Shown here: one piece after another, positions 7,244 through 18,200 of the stretch
How the letters are laid out: each line of letters opens with the position of its first letter
Position numbering within the stretch: position 1 is the first letter of the stretch
Assembly (NCBI GenBank): GCA_029977225.1
Contig: JAPOLH010000008.1
Span: forward strand, 1 to 35,778
Reading direction: 5' to 3'
DNA: 35,778 nucleotides
DNA from: Verrucomicrobiaceae bacterium
GTDB lineage: Bacteria; Verrucomicrobiota; Verrucomicrobiia; Verrucomicrobiales; Akkermansiaceae
Notes under the pieces: generated by a model
The model's input: only the letters and a program-made list of their open reading frames with translations
Database searches by the model: none
What the model was told of the DNA's origin: nothing
Made by a program: the position numbers and the translations under genes

Positions 7244-8212
7244 ATGAAAACATTCATCAAGCTCTGCGTCACAATGCTGGCGCTTCACACTTCGGGTCAT
7301 GTGTTCGCCGGCGGCGAAGGCTGGCTCACCGACATCGATGCCGCGAAGAAAACCGCAGGTGAATCGAAAAAAGATCTGCTCATCGACTTCACCGGGTCCG
7401 ATTGGTGCGGCTGGTGCATCAAGCTCAACGACGAGGTCTTCAAGCACGACGCATTCAAGGCGGGCGTGAAGGACAGCTTCGTATTGGTCGAGATCGACTT
7501 CCCGCGGGCGAAAGACAAGTTGCCCGAAGATGCGCGCAAGCGGAATACCGAGCTGGCAGAAAAATACGCCGTGCAAGGGTACCCGACGATCCTGCTCTGC
7601 GATGCCGAAGGAAAACCTTATGCCGCGACCGGCTATCAAAAAGGCGGGCCCGAAAAATATGTCGATCACCTCAATGAGCTTCGCAAAAACAAGATCAAGC
7701 GCGACGAAGCATTCGCCAAAGCCGCCAAGGCAAACGGTGTGGAAAAAGCCAAGGCCTTGGTCGCCGCGCTTAATGCAATGAAGCTCGATGAAAAGGTTGT
7801 AGCCAATTTCTACGGCGACATCGCCGAGCAGGTGGTCGCTGCAGACCCCAAAGACGAAACCGGCTTTGCGAAAAAGGCCAAGTCCGGCAAGCGTCTCGAA
7901 GAATTTCAAAAATCCCTGCAGGAGCTCGGCGCCAAACGCGATCATGAGGGAGCGCTCGCCTTGGTCGAAAAAACCCTCAAGGAGGGTGGCTTTGATACGG
8001 AATCGACTCTGCAGATCATGATGACGCGCTCTGCGATTTTCGCATCGACCGGTAAATTCGACGAAGCCATCAAAGCTGCCGACGAAGCCAAAGCCTATGC
8101 TCCAGAGAGCCCGATGGCGCCGATGATCGACCAATTCCGCAAGCGACTTGAGCAGGGCAAGGAAGAGTCCAAGAAAAATCCTGCGGCGGGCGACAACAAG
8201 CCGGCCGAGTAA
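7244..8212 (+). CDS. Secreted thioredoxin-fold protein
   Basis: A 322-residue protein with an N-terminal signal peptide (about residues 1-22, hydrophobic core CVTMLALHTSGHVFA). A thioredoxin-like domain follows (about 30-155) with the active-site motif W-C55-G-W-C58 after a DLLIDFTGSD strand, and the cis-proline region YPTILLCD. This CGWC type belongs to the thioredoxin_7/DUF255-like group rather than classical thioredoxin (CGPC). The C-terminal half (about 165-322) is helical, charged and repeat-like, possibly TPR-like. It probably acts in the periplasm on disulfides or as a chaperone; the substrate is unknown. The ATG at 7244 is preferred over an upstream TTG because it starts directly at the signal peptide. 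It lies 49 bases after metH part 2 and 26 before cinA, so they may share a transcript. Confidence 0.8.
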   Translation: MKTFIKLCVTMLALHTSGHVFAGGEGWLTDIDAAKKTAGESKKDLLIDFTGSDWCGWCIKLNDEVFKHDAFKAGVKDSFVLVEIDFPRAKDKLPEDARKRNTELAEKYAVQGYPTILLCDAEGKPYAATGYQKGGPEKYVDHLNELRKNKIKRDEAFAKAAKANGVEKAKALVAALNAMKLDEKVVANFYGDIAEQVVAADPKDETGFAKKAKSGKRLEEFQKSLQELGAKRDHEGALALVEKTLKEGGFDTESTLQIMMTRSAIFASTGKFDEAIKAADEAKAYAPESPMAPMIDQFRKRLEQGKEESKKNPAAGDNKPAE

Positions 8213-8238
8213 TTTCAACCGCCCCGCAAATCGACCGC

Positions 8239-9477
8239 ATGCGCATCGAGGTCATCAACACCGGCACCGAGTTGTTGCTTGGCAACACCATCAACACTCA
8301 CGGTGCTTGGTTTGGTCGCGAACTTTTCAAGCTCGGTTTACGCGTCGCGCGACAGACGACTGTGCCCGATGGCACGGCGATCCGTGAGGCGATCGAGGAG
8401 GCGATTGGGCGCAGCGATGCGATCATCGTGACTGGTGGCCTCGGACCAACCAGCGACGACCTCACCCGCGAGATCACCGCCGAGGTACTTGGGCTTGAGC
8501 TCATCACCGACGAGGCCGCGCTGCGGTCGTTAGAGGGTTTCTTCGCGCATCGCGGCAAGCCGATGGCGCAGGCCAACCTCAAGCAAGCCTTGGTGCCAGT
8601 CGGTGCCGATGTGCTGCCTAACCCGAACGGCACTGCGCCCGGAGTCTATGTGCCGCCGCGCCTCAACGATCAGGCAAATTGCGCGATCTTTCTACTGCCT
8701 GGCCCACCGCGCGAACTTTACCCGATGTTTCACCACGAGGTCGCACCGCGCCTCAAGGCGATGGCGGCGATCGATGAAGTGCACGGCAGTCGTGAATTGA
8801 AATTCACCGGCATCGGCGAAAGCGATTTCCATCAGGGCATCGACGCGCAGCTGGCGGAGATTGCTGATCTCGAATTTGGCTACTGCGCGCACATTGGTGA
8901 GGTTGATCTGCGCCTGATCGGCCCACCCGAAGCACTCGCGAGGGGCACGGCCATTGCCCTAGAAAAGTTTGGCTCGTTTCTGATCAGCGACGATGGCTCA
9001 TCGCTTGAGGCCACCGTAGTGCGCTTGTTGAAGGAACGCGGGTTGACGCTGGCGACGGCCGAGAGCTGCACCGGCGGGCTGATCGCCAACCGCATCACCA
9101 ATGTGCCCGGCGCGAGTGCGGTGTTCGGTCATGGATTTATCACCTATGCGAATAACGCGAAATCATCCTCGCTAAATGTTTCGCCCGAAGACCTTGCGAC
9201 CCACGGCGCGGTGAGCGAGGTAGTTGCCAAGCAAATGGCTGCAGGTGCGCTGCAAGCATCCGGCGCCAATATCGCCGTCGCGGTCACCGGCATCGCCGGA
9301 CCCGATGGCGGCTCGCCGGAAAAACCCGTCGGCACGGCATGGATCGGTCTCGCATCGCCGAATCACGATGCGATCGCGTTCAAAGTCTTCCACCCGCGAA
9401 ACCGCCACGACTTCAAGCTCGCCGTCAGTCAGGCGGCACTCGAAGCGGTGAGGCGTCGGGTCCTCGGACTGAGCTGA
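8239..9477 (+). CDS. cinA: CinA-family nicotinamide-nucleotide amidohydrolase
   Basis: A 412-residue protein with the two usual CinA domains. The N-terminal MoCF_biosynth-like domain (about 1-170) contains TGGLGPTSDDLTRE, the part linked in the family to ADP-ribose pyrophosphatase activity. The C-terminal CinA/PncC domain (about 255-405) contains ATAESCTGGLIANRIT near residue 270 and VAVTGIAGPDGGSPEKPVGT. PncC converts NMN to nicotinate mononucleotide and ammonia in the pyridine nucleotide cycle. Nicotinate mononucleotide is also the product of nadC at 20865-21764. No recA follows here, although cinA-recA pairs occur in other bacteria. The ATG at 8239 begins MRIEVINTGTELLLG, the standard family start. 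It is cytoplasmic, with no signal sequence. Confidence 0.95.
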   Translation: MRIEVINTGTELLLGNTINTHGAWFGRELFKLGLRVARQTTVPDGTAIREAIEEAIGRSDAIIVTGGLGPTSDDLTREITAEVLGLELITDEAALRSLEGFFAHRGKPMAQANLKQALVPVGADVLPNPNGTAPGVYVPPRLNDQANCAIFLLPGPPRELYPMFHHEVAPRLKAMAAIDEVHGSRELKFTGIGESDFHQGIDAQLAEIADLEFGYCAHIGEVDLRLIGPPEALARGTAIALEKFGSFLISDDGSSLEATVVRLLKERGLTLATAESCTGGLIANRITNVPGASAVFGHGFITYANNAKSSSLNVSPEDLATHGAVSEVVAKQMAAGALQASGANIAVAVTGIAGPDGGSPEKPVGTAWIGLASPNHDAIAFKVFHPRNRHDFKLAVSQAALEAVRRRVLGLS

Positions 9478-9550
9478 GCCTCGCGTGCGTACGCGCGCAG
9501 GCGCGCCTTGGAAAAAAATTTTGACCCGCAAGTAGGGCATATTTCACCAA

Positions 9551-9615
9551 ACCGCTTGCAAAACCAGCAGGGTTGGCACTAGTCCCTCAATCCACATTCG
9601 CAACACCGCTTGCAA
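9551..9615 (+). repeat. Two direct copies of ACCGCTTGCAA upstream of topB
   Basis: The 11-base word ACCGCTTGCAA occurs at 9551-9561 and 9605-9615, 54 bases apart, in the 143-base gap between cinA and the topB ATG. The second copy ends just before the start codon at 9621. It may be a binding site or chance; no known motif is recognised. Confidence 0.25.
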
Positions 9616-9620
9616 TCGCC

Positions 9621-12170
9621 ATGGGAAAAATACTCATCATCGCCGAAAAACCCAGCGTCATGACCGACCTCAGCCGCGCGCTGGCCAAGCCGCTCGGCAA
9701 ATTTGAAAAGCATGGCGCCGCCCGCGATGCTTATTTTGAAAACGACAATGCCGTCATTACCTCCGCCGTCGGTCACCTGGTCGAGCTCAAGATGCCCACG
9801 GGACCGAATGGCAAGAACCTGCCGTGGAATTTTAGCGTGCTGCCGGCAATCCCGAAAAATTTCGAACTCGCAGCCAAACCCGATACCGAAGCGCGCCTCA
9901 AGCAGGTGCTCAAGCTCGCCAAGCGCAAGGACATCGACCTCTTGGTCAACGCCTGCGACGCCGGCCGCGAGGGTGAGCTGATCTTCCGCTACATCGTCGA
10001 ATACGGTGGCATTCAAAAACCCGTGAAGCGGTTGTGGATGCAATCGATGACGCAAAACGCAATCGCCGACGCATGGGACAAGCTGCGCGATGAAAAGCAA
10101 ATGGTGGCCCTCGCCGATGCCGCGAAATGCCGCTCGGAATCCGACTGGCTCGTCGGCCTCAACGCCACCCGCGCGCTGACCTGTTTCAACTCGCGCCATG
10201 GCGGATTCAACATCACCGCCGCCGGACGCGTGCAAACGCCGACGCTTGCGATCCTCGCCGCCCGCGAGGCCGAGATCCAAGCATTCAAGTCGAGCCCCTA
10301 CTTCGAGGTCCACGCGACCTTCGGCGTGAAAGCCGGCGACTACCTCGGCAAGTGGATCGACGAGAAGTGGAAAAAATCCGAGGCAAGCCCGCACGGGAAG
10401 CCCGAGCGAATTTGGGATCAGGCCGCTGCCGAGGCGATCAAGTCGCGCTGCGAAGGCAAGACCGGCGCCATCAGCGAAGAGAAAAAAGCGCAGTCGCAAA
10501 TCGCGCCGCAACTCTACGACCTCACCACATTGCAACGCGAAGCGGGCTTCTCCGCCAAAGGCACGCTCAGCATCGCGCAGGCACTTTACGAAAAACACAA
10601 GGTCATCACCTATCCGCGTACGGATTCACGCTATCTGCCCGAAGACTACCTTCCGAATGTGCGCGAGACGCTTGGGGAAATCGCCAGCAGCGATCTGGAC
10701 TGCGCGCGTTATGCCAAGGCGGTGCTCAATGGCGGCAATGAAAACGGACCGAAGCTCGCCAAGCTCAAGCGTGTGTTCGACGACAAAAAAGTTTCCGATC
10801 ACTTTGCCATCATCCCGACCGGAAAATTTTCCAAACTCAGCGATACCGAGCAGAAGGTTTACGACATGATCGTGAAGCGCTTCATTGCGGTGTTTTATCC
10901 CTCCGCCGAGTTTGAGCAAACCACGCGCCTCACAAAGATTTCGAATGGCGAAGTGACAGACACCTTCAAAACCGAAGGTCGCGTGCTGGTGAAACCCGGC
11001 TGGCTCGAAGTCTATGGCAAACGCGCCGGTGTGGCATCGGGCAAGGACGAGCTCACCGCCGTGAGCGCCGGTGAGACGGCAACAGTGGAATCGATCGAGG
11101 TCCTGCACGAAGAAACCAAACCACCCGCGCGCTTCACCGAATCAACCCTGCTCTCGGCGATGGAAGGCGCGGGCAAGCTCATCGACGACGAGGCGCTGCG
11201 CGAAGCGATGTCCGAGCGCGGCCTCGGCACCCCCGCCACCCGCGCGTCGATCATCGAAGGCCTCATTTCACAAAAGTACATCGCCCGCGAAGGACGCGAT
11301 TTGCATGTCAGCAACAGCGGCATGCGGCTCATCGAGTTGGTGCGCGACATGAAGATCGAAGGGCTTTATTCGCCCAAGCTCACCGGCGATTGGGAGCACA
11401 AGCTGCACCTCATGGAGCAAGGCGAGCTCAAGCGCGACGAGTTCATGCGCGAGATCAACGCCTATACCGAAGAAATCGTCGGCAAGGCAAAGGGCCGCGC
11501 CGATGATGCGAAGAACCAATCGTTCCCCGACCTCAAGGTCGATTGCCCGGTCTGCGGAGCAAAGGGTCTCCGCCAAACTGATGCCACCTACGAGTGCCGT
11601 CAGCCGGAATGCAAATTCAAGGCGAAGAAACACATCGCCGGCCGCCTGCTCACCGAGGCCGAAGCCGCCGAGCTTTTCACGAAAAAATTTGTCGGCCCGC
11701 TCACCGGATTCAAATCGAAGTTCAACAAACCCTTCGATGCCGGACTCGAACTCGATGCGAAGTTCAAAATCAACTTCGTCTTCGACAACGACGACAAGGA
11801 CGCCGCCGCCGAGCTCACCGAAGAGCAAGTCATCGGCGAGGTCGAGCTGGCCGATGGGCGCCGCGTGAAACTTTATCAAACCGAAAAGGCCTATCACCTG
11901 CCGGAAGTCATCACGAAAAAAGAGCCCAATGGCATCCGCATAGGCAAGTCGATCCTGCAGCACGAAATCACACGCGAGCAGGCGATCAAGCTCGTGAGCG
12001 CCGGCAAGACCGATCTCATCAAGGGCTTTGTTTCAAACAAAACGAAACGCAAGTTCGACGCGTTCCTCACCTTCGATGCGAAGGAAGGAAAAATCGGCTT
12101 CGATTTCCCGCCGCGTCCAGCGAAGAAAGCTGCGACCAAAAAATCCGCGGCCAAAGACGCTGACGAATGA
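9621..12170 (+). CDS. topB: DNA topoisomerase III (type IA)
   Basis: A type IA topoisomerase that cuts one strand through a 5'-phosphotyrosine, used for decatenation and recombination intermediates. The Toprim domain starts [11 protein letters not shown] with E9 and K10, the TopB style, and has DAGREGE at D113-E119. The catalytic loop is TYPRTDSR with nucleophile Y331. The [10 protein letters not shown] and [12 protein letters not shown] motifs are present. After the core are a four-cysteine zinc ribbon (CPVCG...CRQPEC near residues 640-670) and two C-terminal Toprim_Crpt-like repeats, ending in a Lys/Ala-rich tail. The total is 849 residues, longer than E. coli TopB because of this tail. The ATG at 9621 is preferred over a TTG at 9573, since [10 protein letters not shown] is the domain start. 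It converges with the gene at 12177-12632, 6 bases between stops. Confidence 0.95.
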   Translation: MGKILIIAEKPSVMTDLSRALAKPLGKFEKHGAARDAYFENDNAVITSAVGHLVELKMPTGPNGKNLPWNFSVLPAIPKNFELAAKPDTEARLKQVLKLAKRKDIDLLVNACDAGREGELIFRYIVEYGGIQKPVKRLWMQSMTQNAIADAWDKLRDEKQMVALADAAKCRSESDWLVGLNATRALTCFNSRHGGFNITAAGRVQTPTLAILAAREAEIQAFKSSPYFEVHATFGVKAGDYLGKWIDEKWKKSEASPHGKPERIWDQAAAEAIKSRCEGKTGAISEEKKAQSQIAPQLYDLTTLQREAGFSAKGTLSIAQALYEKHKVITYPRTDSRYLPEDYLPNVRETLGEIASSDLDCARYAKAVLNGGNENGPKLAKLKRVFDDKKVSDHFAIIPTGKFSKLSDTEQKVYDMIVKRFIAVFYPSAEFEQTTRLTKISNGEVTDTFKTEGRVLVKPGWLEVYGKRAGVASGKDELTAVSAGETATVESIEVLHEETKPPARFTESTLLSAMEGAGKLIDDEALREAMSERGLGTPATRASIIEGLISQKYIAREGRDLHVSNSGMRLIELVRDMKIEGLYSPKLTGDWEHKLHLMEQGELKRDEFMREINAYTEEIVGKAKGRADDAKNQSFPDLKVDCPVCGAKGLRQTDATYECRQPECKFKAKKHIAGRLLTEAEAAELFTKKFVGPLTGFKSKFNKPFDAGLELDAKFKINFVFDNDDKDAAAELTEEQVIGEVELADGRRVKLYQTEKAYHLPEVITKKEPNGIRIGKSILQHEITREQAIKLVSAGKTDLIKGFVSNKTKRKFDAFLTFDAKEGKIGFDFPPRPAKKAATKKSAAKDADE

Positions 12171-12176
12171 GGCGGA

Positions 12177-12632
12177 TCAGCCCGAATGCTTGTTCATCGC
12201 TTTGATCTCATCCGCACTTTGATTCACAAAGGCAGAAGCGCCGAGCGGATGACGATCGCCGATCAAGTGTTGCTTGCCTTGGCGGTAGAGGTCGACGAGG
12301 TGAGAGCCCGCGCGAACGGCGAGGGCCATGGTCGAGGGGTTCGACTGATGAAGAAAATTCGCCTCATGCTCGAGTGAGGATTCCTCGCGTTCGATGTGAT
12401 CGAGCAGGATGTGGATTTTCTGCAGCGCCAGCGCGCCATCGTGATCGCGATGTTGGAACTCGCTGTAATTTCGCTGCAACGCCTTGTATTCGACCTTCAG
12501 CGCCTTGAGCCGACGATCGAGTTCGCGGGATGCCGGCTCGCCGATCTCGTACAATTCTTCGCTGAGCTTTTCGAGTTGTTCGCCGGCCTTGGCGATTTCG
12601 GCATCGAGATGGTTTGCGATATGATTGCTCAT
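12177..12632 (-). CDS. Hypothetical helical/coiled-coil protein
   Basis: A 151-residue cytoplasmic protein that I do not recognise. It is almost entirely charged and helix-forming. Residues about 10-75 show heptad-like spacing (AKAGEQLEKLSEELYEIGEP, then ALKVEYKALQRNYSEF), suggesting a coiled coil. The C-terminal half has HDGALALQKIHILLDHIERE and ends with NQSADEIKAMNKHSG. There is no signal peptide, cysteine pair or enzyme motif. The ATG at 12630-12632 (MSNHIANHLDAEI) is preferred to an upstream TTG at 12653. It follows blh by 86 bases on the same strand and so could be the last gene of the rhodopsin transcript, although no functional link is evident. Confidence 0.7.
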   Translation of the reverse strand: MSNHIANHLDAEIAKAGEQLEKLSEELYEIGEPASRELDRRLKALKVEYKALQRNYSEFQHRDHDGALALQKIHILLDHIEREESSLEHEANFLHQSNPSTMALAVRAGSHLVDLYRQGKQHLIGDRHPLGASAFVNQSADEIKAMNKHSG

Positions 12633-12718
12633 GATGGTTTGGGGTTTATCCAATTAACACTTTACTCCCAGCGTCATGTCACCGCAACCCGTTTTCCGCC
12701 CCACCATGATGCGGCCCA

Positions 12719-13750
12719 TCAAAGGGCTGGAGCGAGGTCTGGCCTCGGCAGCTGCAAGCCCAGCAGGTGATGCGGCAGCGTGGTGATCATGTAAAAAACG
12801 ATGCCCGCCACTGCCAGTGTGTGAGCATTGAACGGGCCCAGCAGACAGCAGATCGGGATGAGGCAAAGGACAGTGGGCACCATGAGCGGCAGGCTGATGC
12901 CGTGCACGCGAACCAAGCGCCGCACTAAACTCGCGGGCGCGGCCGGCGGCTCGATCACCTTGCGCGTGCAGGCCAATCGCCGCGTGTGGCGGTACGCATG
13001 CACACCAAGGAAAAACATGCCCACCGCGAACAGAGGATCCGCAAAGACCGCAAGAGTGGCCACCAAGGCATGCTCGATCAGATCAAAGCTTGCCCTGCGC
13101 GCCCTGCCACCTCGCCATCTCACAATCGCACTGACCATCGCAAACCCAGCGCCTGCGATAACACCGAGCCATGAGAGTTTTTGCAAATGCATGATGTCTG
13201 GCATCCACGTGGTTTTCGGCTTCCATGCGAATGCTTCGGCAATTTGAGCAAATGGCGCCCAGGCCGACACCGGATGCATCGCAAACACCACGGCCAAGAG
13301 TAACAAGCCGCGACCGAATACAAATGACCAACACGCGAAGGCACCATCTCTATCGATTCGCAATGCCGTCGCATCGGCCATGCCGAAGTGAAAGATGGTA
13401 AGCCCGAGAAACAGCAACGCGAAAACGCCTGGCTGCCATAGGAGAAACAGTAAGCAGGCAAGCATTAGCCCAAAGTAGCCCGCAAAACCCGCAAGCTGGC
13501 GTGTGAACAATTTTTTACCGGTGAGCCGTGCCCGCACCATCCAATCGGCCGCGCCGTGAGGCATGCCAAAAATCAGCAAGGCAAACACGAATGGCCATGC
13601 GGCAAAGCGCTTTGTGATCTCGGGTGCGATGATACCGACCGCGCATCCGATCATCAGCATCGCCCACGGCAAGGCCCGCGGACCGGACCACAGCGCTCGC
13701 GCCGAATTCAATGGGCCGGCTCGCTCAAAGCTTTCACGCCTTGATAGCAT
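12719..13750 (-). CDS. blh: Brp/Blh-family beta-carotene 15,15'-dioxygenase
   Basis: Blh cleaves beta-carotene centrally into two molecules of retinal, the chromophore of microbial rhodopsins. This 343-residue polytopic membrane protein shows the family's metal-binding histidines: GMPHGAADW (H65), TIFHFGMAD (H121), GVHAYRH (H251, H255) and TTLPHH near the C-terminus, all within or beside hydrophobic helices. The start is taken as the ATG at 13748-13750, which overlaps the end of the rhodopsin gene by 43 bases; a TTG at 13798 would overlap it by 91. The overlap suggests translational coupling. It lies directly downstream of the rhodopsin gene, the standard pairing for a self-sufficient retinal system. 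Carotenoid genes (crtE, crtB, crtI, crtY) are not in the window, so beta-carotene must come from another locus. Confidence 0.93.
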   Translation of the reverse strand: MLSRRESFERAGPLNSARALWSGPRALPWAMLMIGCAVGIIAPEITKRFAAWPFVFALLIFGMPHGAADWMVRARLTGKKLFTRQLAGFAGYFGLMLACLLFLLWQPGVFALLFLGLTIFHFGMADATALRIDRDGAFACWSFVFGRGLLLLAVVFAMHPVSAWAPFAQIAEAFAWKPKTTWMPDIMHLQKLSWLGVIAGAGFAMVSAIVRWRGGRARRASFDLIEHALVATLAVFADPLFAVGMFFLGVHAYRHTRRLACTRKVIEPPAAPASLVRRLVRVHGISLPLMVPTVLCLIPICCLLGPFNAHTLAVAGIVFYMITTLPHHLLGLQLPRPDLAPAL

Positions 13751-14613
13751 GCGAGGCCGAAGAACACTTTGTTGATCACATCCGCGACGTTGTAACAAAC
13801 CTCGCGCCAGCTTTCTCCATCAGCTCCGCCGAGGGCCATCAGAAAACCCACGGGATAGATCACCCAACCAAGCAGGACATAAAGCCGCATCGTTTCCAGG
13901 CTTCTCTGGATGCTCGCCGGCGCGCTCTTCATCGCTTCGGAAACTTTGCTATAAAGCATGTACACGATGTAGAGCCATGCGACGCAGCTCACTGCATACC
14001 ACAGCCACCATTGGCTGCTGCCAGTTTTACTTTCCTCCGCCACCCATGCCGTGATGAGCATGACAAAGGCCCAGAAAACGAGCCCTCGAAACAACTTAGC
14101 ACCCTTTCGGCCAAGGTTGAGCAAAAGCGGAAATTCCATCAGCAGCAGCGGCACGGTGATGAGCCAGTCAATGTAGCGATAGGCCGTCGGAAACTGCCGG
14201 ATCGTGGCGCCTGCGATGCGATTCCCATTGGCATCAAACAGCGAAGCCACGCCTTCCAGATAAATGCCGCTCATCCGCCAGTAATGAAATGCAGCCACCG
14301 CGCAAATGATGCCAGCCACCGTCAGTGTCGTCTGATACCGCGTCAGTACGGTCTTGCGCTGAAGCCAAAAGAACAACGCGCCGGCACCCATGGCAACCGT
14401 GGCCAGCCAGAACAGGTACATCGTGACGCCCTCCATCGTAAGGCCCGCATTCAGCGCCTTCATGGTGGTCGACATGTCGGCAAGCGTCAGCAAAGGGAAG
14501 TTCAACGCGAACAACTTGCCCTGCGAAAACAATCCGCCGGTTTGTTTCTCGTAGCTTAACGCGTCATTCGAACCTGCCCCGAACTCCTTTTCCGTGTTGG
14601 TGTGAATTTTCAT
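13708..14613 (-). CDS. Proteorhodopsin-type light-driven proton pump
   Basis: A seven-helix microbial rhodopsin of 301 residues. Helix C reads RYIDWLITVPLLLMEF, giving D149 (proton acceptor), T153 and E160 (proton donor), the DTE triad of proteorhodopsin proton pumps. L157 stands where marine proteorhodopsins carry Leu (green) or Gln (blue), so green absorption is predicted. Helix G has DVINKVF with D278 and the retinal Schiff-base lysine K282. H110 in AFHYWRM matches the conserved helix B histidine next to the acceptor. The first 50 or so residues precede the first helix and are longer than usual; starts at Met47 or Met51 are possible. It lies upstream of blh. A hairpin is found just before the ATG. 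It would generate a proton gradient at the inner membrane in light. Confidence 0.96.
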   Translation of the reverse strand: MKIHTNTEKEFGAGSNDALSYEKQTGGLFSQGKLFALNFPLLTLADMSTTMKALNAGLTMEGVTMYLFWLATVAMGAGALFFWLQRKTVLTRYQTTLTVAGIICAVAAFHYWRMSGIYLEGVASLFDANGNRIAGATIRQFPTAYRYIDWLITVPLLLMEFPLLLNLGRKGAKLFRGLVFWAFVMLITAWVAEESKTGSSQWWLWYAVSCVAWLYIVYMLYSKVSEAMKSAPASIQRSLETMRLYVLLGWVIYPVGFLMALGGADGESWREVCYNVADVINKVFFGLACYQGVKALSEPAH

Positions 14614-14619
14614 GATGGA

Positions 14620-14635
14620 TTGGAGGGATCTCCAA
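14620..14635 (-). promoter_or_regulatory. Hairpin in leader of rhodopsin gene
   Basis: On the minus strand TTGGAG, ATCC and CTCCAA form a perfect 6-bp stem with a 4-base loop, ending 6 bases before the rhodopsin ATG. The only GGAG near this start is inside the 5' arm and paired with CTCC, so the hairpin could influence ribosome access. This is an inference from the sequence alone. Confidence 0.3.
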
Positions 14636-14680
14636 TCATCAATCTAATTCACCGCCACTGCCGAACAAGCGGCCTCGCGT

Positions 14681-14694
14681 CACGCGATCGCGTG
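14681..14694. repeat. 14-bp palindrome between leuS and the rhodopsin gene
   Basis: CACGCGATCGCGTG is a perfect palindrome placed 5 bases beyond the leuS stop codon and 67 bases before the rhodopsin start. It may form a GC-rich stem at the end of the leuS mRNA, but no U-run follows. It may equally be a binding site for a rhodopsin regulator. No known motif is assigned. Confidence 0.35.
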
Positions 14695-14699
14695 TGAGC

Positions 14700-17264
<2,565 letters not shown>

Positions 17265-17354
17265 CGTGGTTTGAGGGCCACGGACCATGGCCAAGGGGCG
17301 GCGGAATGAAAAGCAAAACCCCGGGGCTGAGCGCTGTACGGGTGGAATATTGCG

Positions 17355-18200
17355 TCAGGCGCCTGCGCTCATGCCCGCCCAGTGCCATAGCGCGGGATCG
17401 AGCTCATGCCGGGCGCAGCGGGCGAGCTGCGCGGCATCGGCGCCGACATGGAGCATGGCAAACATCGTCGAGCCCGACCCACAAAGCAGCGCAGCGCGGA
17501 CCTCTTCGCGGCGCAGCAGCCATTGCTTGAGCTCCCCAAGAAAGCGGTGCTTGGCAAAGACCGGACGCTCGAGGTCGTTGACCAATTCCAGCCCATCGAT
17601 GATTTGGGGCGCGTAGCGGATGCCGGGGATTTCCTGCGAATCGAGCCAATGCCGATAGGCTTCGGGTGTCGGCACGCCGAATGATGGTTTAAGCAAAAGG
17701 ACCGGCATGGCGGGTGGAGGTTCGACCGACTCGAGGCGTTCGCCGCGACCACTGACTCGCACAGCCGCATCGCCAAGAAAGAACGGCACATCCGATCCGA
17801 TGCCCGCTGCGAGTTCGATGAGTCGGTTGGTGCCTAGCTTGCCATCGTGCAGTTGATCGAGCGCGAGCAAGGTCGCCGCTGCATCGCTGCTGCCACCACC
17901 GAGGCCGGCACCGTGCGGGATGGATTTTTTCAGATGAATCGCAATGCGGCATTCCGTTTGTGCGGCGGCTTCGTATGCGCGCAGTGCTTTGATCACCAAA
18001 TTGCCCTCGTCGCCGGGCACAGTCGGGTCGTCGCAGGAAAATGAAAATTTCGCGACTTCGGAAAATTCGAGTTCATCGGCAAGCTTGGGCAAGCGCACCA
18101 TCAGGCTCTCAATGTCGTGAAAGCCATCATCGCGACGGCCGAGCACGCGCAGCGAAAGATTGAGTTTGGCCGGTGCCTGAATGCGATATGGCGTGCTCAT
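17355..18200 (-). CDS. ispE: 4-diphosphocytidyl-2-C-methyl-D-erythritol kinase
   Basis: IspE phosphorylates CDP-methylerythritol in the MEP pathway to isoprenoid precursors. The protein is 281 residues, normal for the family. It is a GHMP kinase: PAKLNLSLRV at 10-19 with K12, the ATP-binding GAGLGGGSSDAA at 98-108, and GSDVPFFL with the catalytic-type D137. The ATG at 18198-18200 overlaps the stop of the upstream laccase-domain gene by 4 bases (ATGA), which implies translational coupling. An open frame continues far upstream but that part runs through the neighbouring gene and is not IspE-like. The product is needed for all isoprenoids, including the carotenoids from which Blh makes retinal a few genes away. 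Confidence 0.96.
   Translation of the reverse strand: MSTPYRIQAPAKLNLSLRVLGRRDDGFHDIESLMVRLPKLADELEFSEVAKFSFSCDDPTVPGDEGNLVIKALRAYEAAAQTECRIAIHLKKSIPHGAGLGGGSSDAAATLLALDQLHDGKLGTNRLIELAAGIGSDVPFFLGDAAVRVSGRGERLESVEPPPAMPVLLLKPSFGVPTPEAYRHWLDSQEIPGIRYAPQIIDGLELVNDLERPVFAKHRFLGELKQWLLRREEVRAALLCGSGSTMFAMLHVGADAAQLARCARHELDPALWHWAGMSAGA

Noticed and set aside
7007-8218. Minus-strand open frame of 403 codons opposite metH part 2 and the thioredoxin-fold gene
   Set aside because: The sense genes have signal peptide, motifs and normal length; the antisense frame has no family resemblance.
9579-10598. Minus-strand open frame of 339 codons opposite topB
   Set aside because: It mirrors the Toprim and core motifs of topB and has no independent start signal or domain.
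895-14694. GCGATCGC words as HIP1-like repeats
   Set aside because: The word occurs only a few times, at about 905, 9370 and 14684, with no regular placement; chance in GC-rich DNA is enough.
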